In this document: piece by piece, positions 44,535 to 55,264 of the stretch
How positions within the stretch are numbered: the stretch's first letter is position 1
Layout: each line of letters opens with the position of its first letter
Source of the DNA: Pterois miles
Taxonomy: Eukaryota; Chordata; Actinopteri; Perciformes; Scorpaenidae
NCBI GenBank assembly: GCA_947000775.1
Contig: CAMQGK010000040.1
Location: 495,001-559,000 of the forward strand
Length of the DNA: 64,000 nucleotides
Direction of reading: 5' to 3'
Translations under genes and position numbers: made by a program
Notes under the pieces: generated by a model
Told to the model about the DNA's origin: nothing
The model's database searches: none
What the model saw: the letters and a program-made list of their open reading frames with translations, nothing else

Positions 44535-45025
44535 TGAAACAGATAGAGTCAGAGCAACACAGCCTTATCTCTGTAACAATCAGATAGAGCCAGAGGAACA
44601 CATCTTCCTCTCCATGCCAGGGAGAGCCTGAGCAATACGACCATCTCTCCTCTCCAATCAGATAGAGCCGGAGCAACACAACCTCCTCTTCACACCAAAC
44701 AGTTAGAGCTAGAGCAACATGACCTCGTCTCTAAACTAAAAAGACAGATCCAGGGCAACACAACTTCCGATCCATTCTAAACAGATAAAGCCAGAGCAAT
44801 ATGACCTCTTTTCCACACCAGGCAGAGCCAGAGCAACATAACTTCCTCTCCATTCCAGATAAAGCCAGAGCAACCAACTTCCATTACACACCAAATAGAT
44901 ATAGCCAGAGTAACATGACTTCCCCTCTACACCGACCAGAGAGAGCCAGAGCAACATGATATCCTGTCCATAACAGATACACCAGAGCAACACAACTTCT
45001 TCTCCACGCCAACCAGATGAATGAA
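44535..45025. repeat. 41-bp minisatellite, diverged left edge
   Basis: Degenerate units with AGAGCCAGAGCAACA spaced about 35-45 bp, mixing TCCACACC and TCCATGCC variants. This is the most diverged part of the array that fills much of 44.5-60.6 kb. Confidence 0.85.
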
Positions 45026-45210
45026 TGAATGAACGATTTATTTCGAACATGATAGAATAATACTACAAGTAGATTGAACAGAGAAATAAATAAATAAAAA
45101 ATAAAGATAAAAAAGAACAAACAAAACCAATGAGAATAGTCAAAGCAAAGATAACAATAATCAAAATAATATAATAATAATAATGCTAATAATAATAATA
45201 ATAATAATAG
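45026..45210 (-). mobile_element. Short retroposon tail with (AAT)n
   Basis: (GAAT)n then GATTTATTTCGAACATGATA, resembling the reverse complement of a fish retroposon tail, followed by A-rich sequence and an (AAT)n run at 45168-45210. It interrupts the minisatellite. Confidence 0.5.
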
Positions 45211-45666
45211 ATAGAGCCAAAGCAACAAAACCTCCTCTCTGCACCATACAGATAGAGCCAGAGCAACACGACCACCTCTCCAAGCCAAACAGAAAAAGCC
45301 AGGGCAACATGACCTCTCCACACCAAACAGATAGTCAGAGCAACAACACATCCTCCTCTCCACACGAAACACAGTCAGAATAACGCAACCTCCTCTCCAT
45401 GCCAGAGAGCCAGAGCAACATGACCTCCTCTCCATGCAAGGTAGAGCCAGAGCAACATGGTGTCCTCTACATGCAAAAAAGAGCAAAACCAACAAAACCT
45501 CCTCTCCACACCAAATAGATAGAGCAAAAGCAACACAACCTCCTTTCCACACCAAATAGATAGAGCCAAAGCAACACAACCTCCTCTCCACAACAACCAG
45601 ATAGACATAGAGCAACGTATCCTTCTCTCCACACCAAACAGATAGACCAACATGACCTCCTCTCCA
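45211..45666. repeat. 41-bp minisatellite segment
   Basis: About 11 units up to the left boundary of the first Gypsy element. The last unit is cut at CTCCA, the target-site duplication. Confidence 0.85.
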
Positions 45667-46198
45667 TGTAACGGCTGGTGTGACAGACAGGACTGGACTC
45701 AAAAGGAGGATTCAGGACTCAGGACTAAGGCAAAAATCAGGGTCTTTAATCAAGGCAATCTTCGGTACACATGAGGGCAGGTAACAAGCAACAATATCAA
45801 AATCGGCAGGCAGAATCTGGGTCAAAAAACACTGGCAGAGAAGTCGAAAAACGGGAAGTCAAAAACACTAGAAAAGAACACTGGATCGCTAGAACACGGG
45901 GGAACTAAGACGAACTGGCACAGAGGGAGAGGGAAGCACATATTAAATACTAGTGAGGGGAGTGATTAATGATGCACAGGGGGACACAATCAAGGCGGGG
46001 AGAAGACAGTTGGACTCAGGTGAATGGTGTTAGAAACTGGGTCAGGAAGAGGTGCTCAAATGTGCAGGCGGAGAACATGCAGGCATGAAGTGAAGTGATC
46101 TGAAACGAGAGGGAATGTTAGAAATACAAAATAAAACAGGAAGTGCAAATAAGAGCATGCAACAAAGAAACACAGCCTAAGTCCTCCTATTCCTTACA
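45667..46198 (-). repeat. Gypsy 1 LTR (3-prime in coding sense)
   Basis: 532 bp, TG...CA ends. The purine-rich AGAGGGGCGG next to it inside the element (minus sense, about 46200-46212) is the likely polypurine tract. Confidence 0.92.
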
Positions 46199-46244
46199 GA
46201 ACCGCCCCTCTAGGGACGGCACCTGACATCCCTGATGTATCTGG

Positions 46245-47900
46245 ATGTGATCTATGAAACTCTTTCTATTAGGTTATGGTCCATGATGTCCTTTGTTGCT
46301 ACCCACGATCTCTCTTCTGGGCCGTAACCCTCCCAGTCGACGAGATACTGTCTGCCGCGTCCGCGGCGCCACACATTTAGAAGGCGTTTGACCGTGTAAA
46401 CTGGACCCCCGTCAATGATCCGGGGGGGTGGAGGGGATTTAGTGGCTGGGACTAAGGGACTTTCCATAACGGGTTCAACCTGGTCAACATGAAAAGTGGA
46501 GTGAACCTTCATTGATCTGGGGAGCTGAAGTCTTATCACTACCGGGTTAATTACCTTAGATATTGGAAAGGGTCCCAGGAATCAGGGAGCCAGCTTTCTG
46601 GACTCTACTCAGAGCGGCAGATCATTGGTGGATAACCACACCCTCTCCCGGCCGATATGACGGAGCTGGAATCTGTAGATGATCCGCCGCTCTCTTATAA
46701 CACGCTGAACTCCTTAGCAGCATCTGATGGCAGACGGCAAGACTTGTGCCAATGGACCGCTGGATTCCGGTCCGTCTCGGAAAATAACGGAGGCTGGTAT
46801 CTGTAAGCACACTGGAAAGGAGAGAGACCTGAGGAGGAACAAGGTAAGTTATTATGGGCGTATTCAATCCACACCAAGTGCTTACTCCACGTAGATGGGT
46901 TTTGAGCCACCAGACACCTCAGACCTGTCTCCAACTCCTGATTGAGTCTCTCCGTCTGACCATTTGATTCTGGATGGTTGCCAGAGGAGAGACTCACTGA
47001 CGCCCCCGACAGGCTGCAGAACTCCTTCCAGAACTGTGAAACAAACTGTGGACCCTGGTCCGACACCACGTCTCTGGGAAACCTATGTAATGTAAACACA
47101 TGAGAAAGCATAATCTCCGCCATCTCTTTGGCAGAGGGTAACTTTGGCAAGGCAACAAAATGCAGCATTTTAGAGAATCTGTCTACTATCATGAGAACAG
47201 TGGTGTTACCTTCACAAAGAGGGAGACCAGTAACAAAATCCACTGAGATGTCGGACCAGGGTCAGTGCGGAACTGGAAGGGGCTGCAGCAAGCCGGAGGG
47301 AGGCCGGTGGGAGGTCTTGCCCCAAGCGCAGACCGGACAGGCGGCCACATATTCCTTCACCTCTCTTTCCATCGCCGGCCACCAGAAGCGCTGCTTAATA
47401 ACAAAAATAGTGCACTTCACTCTGGGATGACAAGCGACTTGAGAGGTGTGGGCCCAGTGAAAGACCTGAGAATGGACAGCTTCGGGAACAAACAGTCTGT
47501 TATTCGGGACACCCTTAGGTGTCACAACATGAGTCAATGCCTCTTTTACTCTTTCTTCGATGTCCCATGTGATAGCACCTACAACACAGGAAGGAGGCAA
47601 AATACTGGAGGGCACTTTAAGCACAACATCAGGGTCAAATAGTCTAGACAAGGCATCAGGTTTGCTGTTCTTAGATCCTGGACGATAAGACAGAGTGAAG
47701 TTAAAACTGGTGAAGAACAGCGCCCACCTAGCTTGACACGCGTTGAGGCGCTTAGCTGTTCTGATGTATTCTAAGTTTTTGTGATCAGTCCATACCAAAA
47801 ATGGCTGTTCCGCTCCCTTCAGTTCACGATTTCCTACGTCATAATTTCTCTCGCCAGGAGACAATTTCCAGGAGAGAAAAGCACAGGGATGCAGTTTGTT
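46245..47900 (-). pseudogene. Gypsy 1 pol remnant: RNase H end, integrase, chromodomain
   Basis: Minus-strand order: RNase H end with FLVWTDHKNLEYIRTAKRLN and SYRPGSKNSKPDALSR (47600-47830); integrase zinc segment with RFWWPAMEREVKEYVAACPV (about 47330-47400); integrase core LDFVTGLP, VSDQGPQF and NGQTERLNQ, so all three catalytic acidic residues are visible; then the chromodomain QYLVDWEGYGPEERSWVATK (about 46290-46350). There is an in-frame TGA at 47262-47264 where relatives have Arg (CGA to TGA, typical CpG decay), and frameshifts between 46695 and 46539. The 5-prime half of RNase H and the whole RT are deleted. Confidence 0.9.
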
Positions 47901-47904
47901 ATCA

Positions 47905-48354
47905 CGTGGCTGATTCGCTGCTGGAAAGGTGAGTAATGATGAATGCAACTTTTGCTCGCTCGGAGGGAAAATGAGCCTCTTGCAGTTCAAAATGAAGCCC
48001 ACACTGGACTAGGAAGGATCGACAGTTCTCAGAGTCACCGGAGAATCGCTCCGATTTGGCCATATGTGGAGAACTGCTCAGAGTTGTAGCCATCAGAGGT
48101 GGAGCAGAAGTGGCAGCAACCTGGAGAATAGGAGCCAGTGCCGCACTGGCATCAGCTCCGGTGGACTGGTGAGTCTCGAGCAGAGACATTAAAGCCTGCA
48201 TTTGTGTACCAAGCTAATTGACTTGCTCACCGATGGAGGATCGGAACCTCTCCTGATGTTCCGTTAGTTCTCTCACTCCATGACAGACAGCGGTGAGCTG
48301 CTCCTCGTGCTGATGAATCGCGGACCGGCCCGGATCAGAATCCGCTGAGTCCAT
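47905..48354 (-). pseudogene. Gypsy 1 gag 5-prime remnant
   Basis: Starts MDSADSDPGRSAIHQHEEQL at 48354, with a coiled-coil-like EHQERFRSSIGEQVN, an in-frame TAG at 48214-48216, then MQALMSLLETH and SFLVQCGLHFELQEAHFPSE. It ends near 47905, where the internal deletion fuses it out of frame to the RNase H segment. Confidence 0.88.
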
Positions 48355-48372
48355 ACTTTGGCCAGTTCCTAC

Positions 48373-48708
48373 TGTAACGGCTGGTGTGACAGACAGGACT
48401 GGACTCAAAAGCAGGATTCAGGACTCAGGAGTAAGGCAAAAATCAGGGTCTTTAATCAGGCCAATCTTCGGTACACGTGAAGGCAGGGAACAATCAACAA
48501 TATCAAAATCGGCAGGCAGAATCTGGGTCAAAAAACACTGGCAGAGAAGTCGAAACACGGGAAGTCAAAAACACTAGAAAAGAACACTGGATCGCTAGAA
48601 CACGGGGGAACTAAGACGAACTGGCACAGAGGGAGAGGGAAGCAAACCGGAAGTGCAAATAAGAGCATGCAACAAAGAAACACAGCCTAAGTCCTCCTAT
48701 TCCTTACA
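48373..48708 (-). repeat. Gypsy 1 LTR (5-prime in coding sense), internally deleted
   Basis: 336 bp, co-linear with the other LTR but lacking about 197 bp between GAGAGGGAAGCA and GGAAGTGCAAATAAG. Substitutions between the LTRs (for example AGGAGG/AGCAGG, ACTAAGG/AGTAAGG) show that the insertion is not brand new. Confidence 0.92.
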
Positions 48709-49255
48709 CTCCATGCTAAACAAATAGAGCCAGAGCAACACAACCTCCTGTCCATTCCAGATTGCGCCAGAGCAACATGACCTCCTCTACTCACCAAATA
48801 GATATAGCCAGAGCAACACAATGTCCTCTCCATGCTAAACAAATAGAGCCAGAGAAACACATCCTCCTCTCCATGCTAAACAAATAGAGCCAGAGGAATG
48901 TAACCTCCTCTCCATGCGAAACAAATAGAGCAAGAGCAACGCAACCTCCTCTCCATGCTAAACAAATAGAGCCAGAGGAACGCAACCTTCTCTCCATGCT
49001 AAACAAATAGAGCAAGAGCAACACAACCTTCTCTCCATGCTAAAGAAATAGAGCCAGAGCAACACAACCTCCTCTCCATGCTAAACAGATAGAGCCAGAG
49101 CAACATGACCTGCTCTTCACACCAAATAAAGCAAGAGCAACACAACCTCCTCTCCATGCTAAACAAATAGAGCCAGAGGAACACAACCTCCTCTCCATGC
49201 TAAACAAATAGAGCAAGAGCAACACAACCTCCTCTCCATGCTAAACAAATAAACT
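48709..49255. repeat. 41-bp minisatellite segment
   Basis: About 13 units. The consensus unit is AGAGCCAGAGCAACACAACC followed by TCCTCTCCATGCTAAACAAAT. Minus-strand frames of LYLFSMERRL type are products of the repeat. Confidence 0.92.
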
Positions 49256-49551
49256 GGGGCGGCAGTAGCTCAGTCCGTAAGGACTTGGGTTAGGACGCGG
49301 AGGTCACCGGTTCAAGTCCTCCATGGACCAAGACCAACTGGTTGCTGGAGAGGTGCCAGTTTACCTCTTGGGCACTGCCGAGGTGCCCCTGAGCAAGGCA
49401 CCAAATCCCCATCTGCTCTGGGCGCTTGTCAGGAGCAGCCCCCTCACTCTGACATCTCTCCATTGACATGTATATGTACTGTGTGAACAACAGAGTGTAA
49501 AACTGAATTTCCCCACTGTGGGACTAATAAAGGAATATCTTTTTATCTTTA
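49256..49551 (+). mobile_element. tRNA-derived SINE, second copy
   Basis: GGGCGGCAGTAGCTCAGTCC head with B-box GGTTCAAGTCC (about 49309-49319), body TGCCGAGGTGCCCCTGAGC, tail GAATTTCCCCACTGTGGGAC and AATAAAGGAATATC. Same family as 13258 but with a shorter body. It sits within a minisatellite unit; AAATA flanks both sides, consistent with a short target-site duplication. Confidence 0.92.
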
Positions 49552-49772
49552 AATAGAGCAAGAGCAACGCGACCTCCTCTCCACAACAATCAGAGGTAGC
49601 CAGAGCAACAAAGCATCCTCTCCATTCCAGAAAGATAGAGCCAGAGCAACACAATCTCTTCTCCATGCAAAACAAATAGAGACAAAGCAACGCAACCTCC
49701 TCTCCATGCTAAACAAATAGAGCCAGAGCAACACAACCTCCTCTTCACACCAATCAGATAAAGCCAGAGCAA
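49552..49772. repeat. 41-bp minisatellite segment
   Basis: About five diverged units (CCACAACAATCAGAGGTAGC and similar variants) between the SINE and the OR-flank relic. Confidence 0.85.
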
Positions 49773-50048
49773 CACCTTAGATATTTGGTTTTGTAAAAAC
49801 TTAACACATGCTTTGTTGGACTTCTCAAAAACACACAATCTAAAGATACAGTTACTCTCATCTAGATGGCATCGATTTGGCTTCTAGCACCACTATGGGT
49901 GGTACGTTAGAGGCCTTTTGACAAGCCTGAAATGGTGGGATTTTTTTTTTTTTTTTTTGCAAGAAGGCACTTTTAAATGTATAGTGGTAAAAAACAAATA
50001 AACCTAAAATAAAAGATCATGTTTCTTATTATACATGCATAGTCAACT
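49773..50048 (+). other. Relic of OR 3-prime flank without an OR gene
   Basis: GAGGCCTTTTGACAAGCCTG, ACTTTTAAATGTATAGTGGT, AATAAACCTAAAATAAAAGA and CATGCATAGTCAACT are diverged versions of the OR7/OR8 3-prime flank (43868-44010). No OR coding sequence is adjacent. It recurs at 59545-59812. Confidence 0.75.
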
Positions 50049-52018
50049 ACCCAGAGCAACATGACCTCCTCTCCATGCTAAACAAATAGAGCAAGAGCAA
50101 CGCAACCTCCTCTCCATGCGAAACAAATAGAGCCAGAGGAACGCAACCTTCTCTCCATGCTAAACAAATAGAGCCAGAGGAACACAACCTTATCTTTATG
50201 CAAAACAAATAGAGTAAGAGCAACGCAACCTGCTCTCCATGCGAAACAAATAGAGCAAGAGCAACGCAAGCTTCTCTCCATGCTAAACAAATAGAGCAAG
50301 AGCAACGCAACCTCCTCTCCATGCTAAACAAATAGAGCCAGAGGAACACAACCTCCTCTCCATGCGAAACAAATAGAGCCAGAGGAACGCAACCTTCTCT
50401 CCATGCTAAACAAATAGAGCCAGAGGAACGCAACCTTCTCTCCATGCTAAACAAATAGAGCAAGAGCAACGCAAGCTTCTCTCCATGCTAAACAAATAGA
50501 GCAAGAGCAACGCAACCTTCTCTCTACGCCAATCAGAAATAGCCAGAGAAGCAAAGCATCCTCTCCACTCCAGAAAGATAGAGCCAGAGCAACACAACCT
50601 TCTCTCCATGCTAAACAAATAGAGCAAGAGCAACTCCACCTTCTCTCGATGCTAAACAAATAGAGCCAGAGGAACACAACCTCCTCTCCATGCGAAATAA
50701 ATAGAGCCAGAGGAACGCAACCTTCTCTCCATGCTAAACAAATAGAGCAAGAGCAACGCAACCTCCTCTCCATGCGAAACAAATAGAGTCAGAGGAACGC
50801 AACCTTCTCTCCATGCTAAACAAATAGAGCAAGAGCAACGCAACCTCCTCTCCATGCTAAACAAATAGAGCAAGAGCAACACAACCTCCTCTCCATGCTA
50901 AACAAATAGAGCCAGAGGAACTCAGCCTTCTCTCCATGCTAAACAAGTAGAGCCAGAGGAACACAACCTTCTCTCCATGCTAAACAAATAGAGCCAGAGG
51001 AACACAACCTTCTCTCCATGCTAAACAAGTAGAGCCAGAGGAACACAACCTTCTCTCCATGCTAAACAAATAGAGCCAGAGGAACACAACCTTCTCTCCA
51101 TGCTAAACAAATAGAGCCAGAGGAACACAACCTTCTCTCCATGCTAAACAAATAGAGCCAGAGGAACCCAACCTCCTCTCCATGCTAAACAAATAGAGCC
51201 AGAGGAACACAACGTTCTCTCCATGCTAAACAAATAGAGCAAGAGCAACTCCACCTTCTCTCCATGCTAAAGAAATAGATCCAGAGGAACACAACCTCCT
51301 CTCCATGCTAAACAAATAGAGCCAGAGGAACACAACGTTCTCTCCATGCTAAACAAATAGAGCAAGAGCAACTCCACCTTCTCTCCATGCTAAACAAATA
51401 GAGCCAGAGGAACACAACGTTCTCTCCATGCTAAACAAATAGAGCAAGAGCAACTCCACCTTCTCTCCATGCTAAACAAATAGAGCCAGAGGAACACAAC
51501 CTCCTCTCCATGCTAAACAAATAGAACAAGAGCAACTCCACCTTCTCTCCATGCTAAACAAATAGAGCCAGAGGAACACAACCTCCTCTCCATGCTAAAC
51601 AAATAGAGCCAGAGGAACACAACCTCCTCTCCATGCTAAACAAATAGAGCCAAAGGAACACAACCTCCTCTCCATGCTAAACAAATAGAGCCAAAGGAAC
51701 ACAACCTTCTCTCCATGCTAAACAAATAGAGCAAGAGCAACGCAACCTTCTCTCCATGCTAAACAAATAGAGCAAGAGCAACGCAACCTTCTCTCTACGC
51801 CAATCAGAAATAGCCAGAGAAGCAAAGCATCCTCTCCATTCCAGAAAGATAGAGCCAGAGCAACACAATCTCCTCTCCATGCAAAACAGAGACAGAGCAA
51901 CACAACCTCCTCTCCATGCAAATCAGAGATAGCCAGAATAACACAACATCCTCTCCATGCCAAATAGGTTGAGCCAGAGCAACACAACCTCCTCGTCACA
52001 CCAATCAGATAAAGCCAG
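50049..52018. repeat. 41-bp minisatellite, longest uninterrupted array
   Basis: About 48 units over 1.97 kb. Local blocks are homogeneous: from about 51200 to 51600 units alternate between CAGAGGAACACAACSTTCTC and AAGAGCAACTCCACCTTCTC types with an 82-bp period, so a dimeric higher-order repeat has formed. Open frames in minus orientation are uninformative. Confidence 0.94.
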
Positions 52019-52244
52019 TGTCAAGACAGGCTTGGACACACTCAGGCTTGGACTCAAAAGCAGACTCAGAGTCGGGGCAGTTCACAATGATCGGCGTCTG
52101 TAAGGTCGGTACACGGTAGGGCAAAAACACAAGTTGACAGGTCCAGAGTGGCAGGCTAAGGGCAACGTCAAAAAGGCAGGAAAAGTTCAATACACTATGA
52201 TCAAAAACACAAGAGTATGCGGGTAAGCTTCTTCACTAGGAACA
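52019..52244 (-). repeat. Gypsy 2 LTR, truncated (3-prime in coding sense)
   Basis: Only 226 bp of an approximately 530-bp LTR remain. Similarity to the right LTR stops after CACTAGGAACA, and pol sequence follows at once. Without the rest, normal 3-prime end formation would be lost. Confidence 0.88.
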
Positions 52245-52249
52245 GTCCC

Positions 52250-53790
52250 AGGGCGTTCAGCATGTTGCTTGTTGAAGTCTCTTATGAGTTGTGGGTCCAT
52301 TATGTTTTTGGCTGAAACCCACGACCTTTCCTCTGGTCCGTACCCCTCCCAATCAACAAGGTATTGCTTACCCCGCCCCCAGCGACGGACATCCAGTAGT
52401 CGTTTTACAGTATAAACAGGACCTCTGTCGACGATCCGGGGGCAGTGGGGCCTTGGAGGTAGGGATCAGAGGACTGTCAACCATGTGTTTCAGCCATCCC
52501 ACATGGAAGGTTGGATGTATCCTCATGGACCTAGGCAAATTTAACTTAACAGTTACTGGATTAATGACTTTGGAGATTGGGAAAGGGCCTATGAACCTAG
52601 GAGCCAGCTTCTTGGATTCTACGAGAAGAGGCAGATCTCGGGTGGACAACCAGACCCTCTGACCAGGTTGGTAAGTGGGGGCGTCTGGTGTCTGCCGTCG
52701 GTCTGCCATCTTCTTGTAGCGTGCTGCGCTCCTTAGTAACATCTGTCGGGCCCCCTTCCAGATGCGCTGACAACGTCTGACCAGGGTATGGTGCAAGGGG
52801 ACACTAGACTCTCCCTCCCGGTCAGGAAACAATGGGGCCTGGTATCCATAAGCGCACTGGAAGGGGGAGAGACCAGATGTAGAGCAAGGCAAAGTGTTAT
52901 GAGCATATTCAATCCACAACAAGTTCTTACTCCAGGAGACCGGATTTTGTGCCACTAGGCATCTTATTCGGGTCTCCAGTTCTTGATTGAGTTTTTCAGT
53001 CTGTCCGTTGGTCTCAGGATGATGGCCGGAGAACAGACTGACAGATGCTCCCAACAGTGAGCAAAACTCCTTCCAGAAGCTGGAAATGAACTGTGGCCCC
53101 CGGTCTGACACCACATCCCTAGGGAAGCCGTGAATGCGAAAAACATGATTCAACATAACCTCCGCTGTTTCCTTGGCGGAGGGCAGCTTCGGCAAGGTAA
53201 TAAAATGAACCATCTTGGAAAAACGGTCCACCACAGTGAGTACTGTGGTGTTACCTTCTGAGGTGGGCAAACCGGTGACAAAGTCTAAGGAGAGGTCGGG
53301 CCAGGGGCGATGAGGCACAGGAAGAGGTTGCAGCAATCCTGCAGGTGGTTGGTGGGAGGCCTTACTCTGGGCACAAATGGGGCAGGCCGACACATACTCT
53401 TTAATGTCTTTCTCCATCGCCGGCCACCAGAATTTCTGTTTAACGACAAACATTGTGTGGCGTGTTCCTGGGTGGCAGGTGACTCAAGAAGTGTGGGCCC
53501 AGTGGATGACCTGAAAACATAAGGTAACAGGGACAAAGAGTCTGTTATGGGGGCACCCCTCGGGTGCCGGTACCTGATCCAGGGCCTTTTTTTACCTCCC
53601 TCTCTATATTCCAGGTGACGGCCCCGACCACGCAGGAAGAAGGGAGGATGTGAGAGGGGTCTCTGGGGGAGTCAACTAAGTTAAACAGTCTAGATGAGGC
53701 ATCTGGCTTTCTGTTCTTAGACCTCAGCCGGTAGGAAAGGGTGAAATCAAACCTATTAAAGAATAAGACCCACTTTGCTTGCCTTGAGTT
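52250..53790 (-). pseudogene. Gypsy 2 integrase and chromodomain remnant
   Basis: Integrase fragment 52368-53453 reads FWWPAMEKDIKEYVSACPIC (zinc-binding end), SLDFVTGLP, VVSDRGPQF and HHPETNGQTEKLNQ. All three catalytic acidic residues are therefore present, followed by AYGYQAPLFP and the GPF-like C-terminal FIGPFPISKVINPVTVKLNL. A G run at 52436-52443 is two bases shorter than in Gypsy 3, which throws the chromodomain out of frame (its YLVDWEGYGPEE lies in another frame at about 52330-52370). The upstream segment 53460-53790 is interrupted by stops. Confidence 0.9.
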
Positions 53791-55122
53791 TAGGCGTTTA
53801 GCCGAATGGGGCTAAACGCCTCAACAAAAATCTTAAGTATATACTCATTTTTGTGGTCCGTCCAGACGAGAAAGGGTTGCTCTGCTCCCTCCAGCCAGTG
53901 GCGCCATTCCTCCAGCGCTGCCTTCACTGTCAGCAGCTCTTTGTTACCTATGTCGTAGTTCCTCTCTGCGGAAGAAAGTTTTCCAGACAGATAGGCACAT
54001 GGGTGAAGTTTATTGTCTTTGAGTGCTCTTTGTGAGAGGATGGCACCAATCCTTGAATCAGAGGCATCAACCTCAACAATAAACTGTCGGCTGGGATCGG
54101 GCAAGGCGAGGATGGGAGAAGAGCTGAACGATTCTTTGAGCCTAGTAAAGGCTTTATCGCATTCAGTGGACCAATCAAACTTATTCTTGGGAGATGTCAG
54201 CACGTGTAAGGGAGCAGCAATGGCACTAAAATTTCGAATGAAACGCCTATAGAAATTTGCGAACCCCAAGAACCTCTGGACCATTTTGCGGTTCATTGGG
54301 GTGGGCCAATCTGCTACAGCGCTAACCTTTGCTGGGTCCATCTGCATGTGGTCCAGGGAAACTACAAAACCGAGGAAGAGACTGTTGGAAAACAGCAGGG
54401 GTGTTAGTGAGCCCAAATGGCATCACTAGATATTCGTAATGCCCACTAGGGGTATTGAATGCCGTCTTCCACTCATCCCCCTCCCTTATCCTTACCAAAT
54501 GATAAGCATTACGAAGGTCCAGTTTAGAGAATATCTTAGCCCCTTTCAATAACTCAAACGCCAAGGAGATTAAAGGGAGGGGGTACCTGTTCTTTATCAT
54601 AATGTTGTTCAACCCACGGCAGTCGATGCAGGGTCTGAGTGTGTTGTCTTTCTTTTCAACAAAGAAAAAGCCTGCCCTTGCAGGCGAGGAGGAGGGGCGG
54701 ATGATACCAGCCGCCAGTGAGGAGTCAATGTACTCTCTCATTGCCTCCCTTTTGGGGGCAGAGAGAGAGTACAGTCTCCCCTTAGGTGGAGATGTACCTG
54801 GGAGGAGGTCAATGCCACAGTCATATGGCTGATGAGGAGGAAGAGAGGTGGTGCGAGCCTTGTTAAAAACCTCTCTGCGGTCATGGTAGCAGGAGGGAAC
54901 CCCTGCCAACTCTGGGACGATGGCGACCTCTGGTGACGATGAAGGTGAAGAAGGTGCAGAAGGTGTCTGCTCCAACACTAGGGGCGCCAACAGTCTTTCA
55001 GTGGACTCCACAGTGGAAACAGACAAGCAGCAGGTTAGATTACAGCCCTCCCCCCATGACAAAATTTCTCCGATAGACCAGTTAATGTGTGGATTATGTC
55101 TTTTTAGCCAAGGGAGCCACAA
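53790..55122 (-). pseudogene. Gypsy 2 reverse transcriptase and RNase H remnant
   Basis: The RT part (54322-55122) has LRPCIDCRGLNNIMIKNRYP, FSKLDLRNAYHLVRI (catalytic D) and YLVMPFGLTNTPAVFQ. The following stretch that should contain the YxDD box is deleted at about 54380-54410 and the frame shifts. It resumes with FLGFVVSLDHMQMDPAKVSA and QRFLGFANFYRRFIRNFS. RNase H follows with FIVEVDASDS, YDIGNKELLTVK and FLVWTDHKN, so the D, E and D residues are present. No active RT is possible. Confidence 0.92.
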
Positions 55123-55264
55123 AATCAGCGGGTGTAACGCTGATTCAAATAAATGAAAACTGATTAACTCAGTGTGATTACTTGAAACAGTTGCACGGGT
55201 GAGGTGCGGTGAGTAACCCTACACAGTAATCTTCCATCCAGCGCGCTTGCCTCAAGTGTCTCTT

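Larger units (their letters stand above)
45667..48708 (-). mobile_element. Gypsy LTR retrotransposon 1 (deletion derivative)
   Basis: A 3.04 kb element with LTRs starting TGTAACGGCTGG and ending CCTTACA, flanked by perfect 5-bp target-site duplications CTCCA (45662-45666 and 48709-48713). Coding is on the minus strand. The start of gag is joined directly to the RNase H region, so most of gag, protease and RT are missing. It is inserted in the 41-bp minisatellite. A chromodomain at the pol end places it among chromoviruses. Not autonomous. Confidence 0.95.

Noticed and set aside
44884..45702. 272-codon minus-strand frame and many similar frames at 48791-51880 and 59737-60482
   Set aside because: All arise from the 41-bp minisatellite, whose minus strand encodes repeating LYLFSMERRL-like text.
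45667..48708. Possible endogenous retrovirus with an envelope gene
   Set aside because: The elements have gag, pol and a chromodomain but no envelope-like frame between integrase and LTR. They are Gypsy-type LTR retrotransposons.
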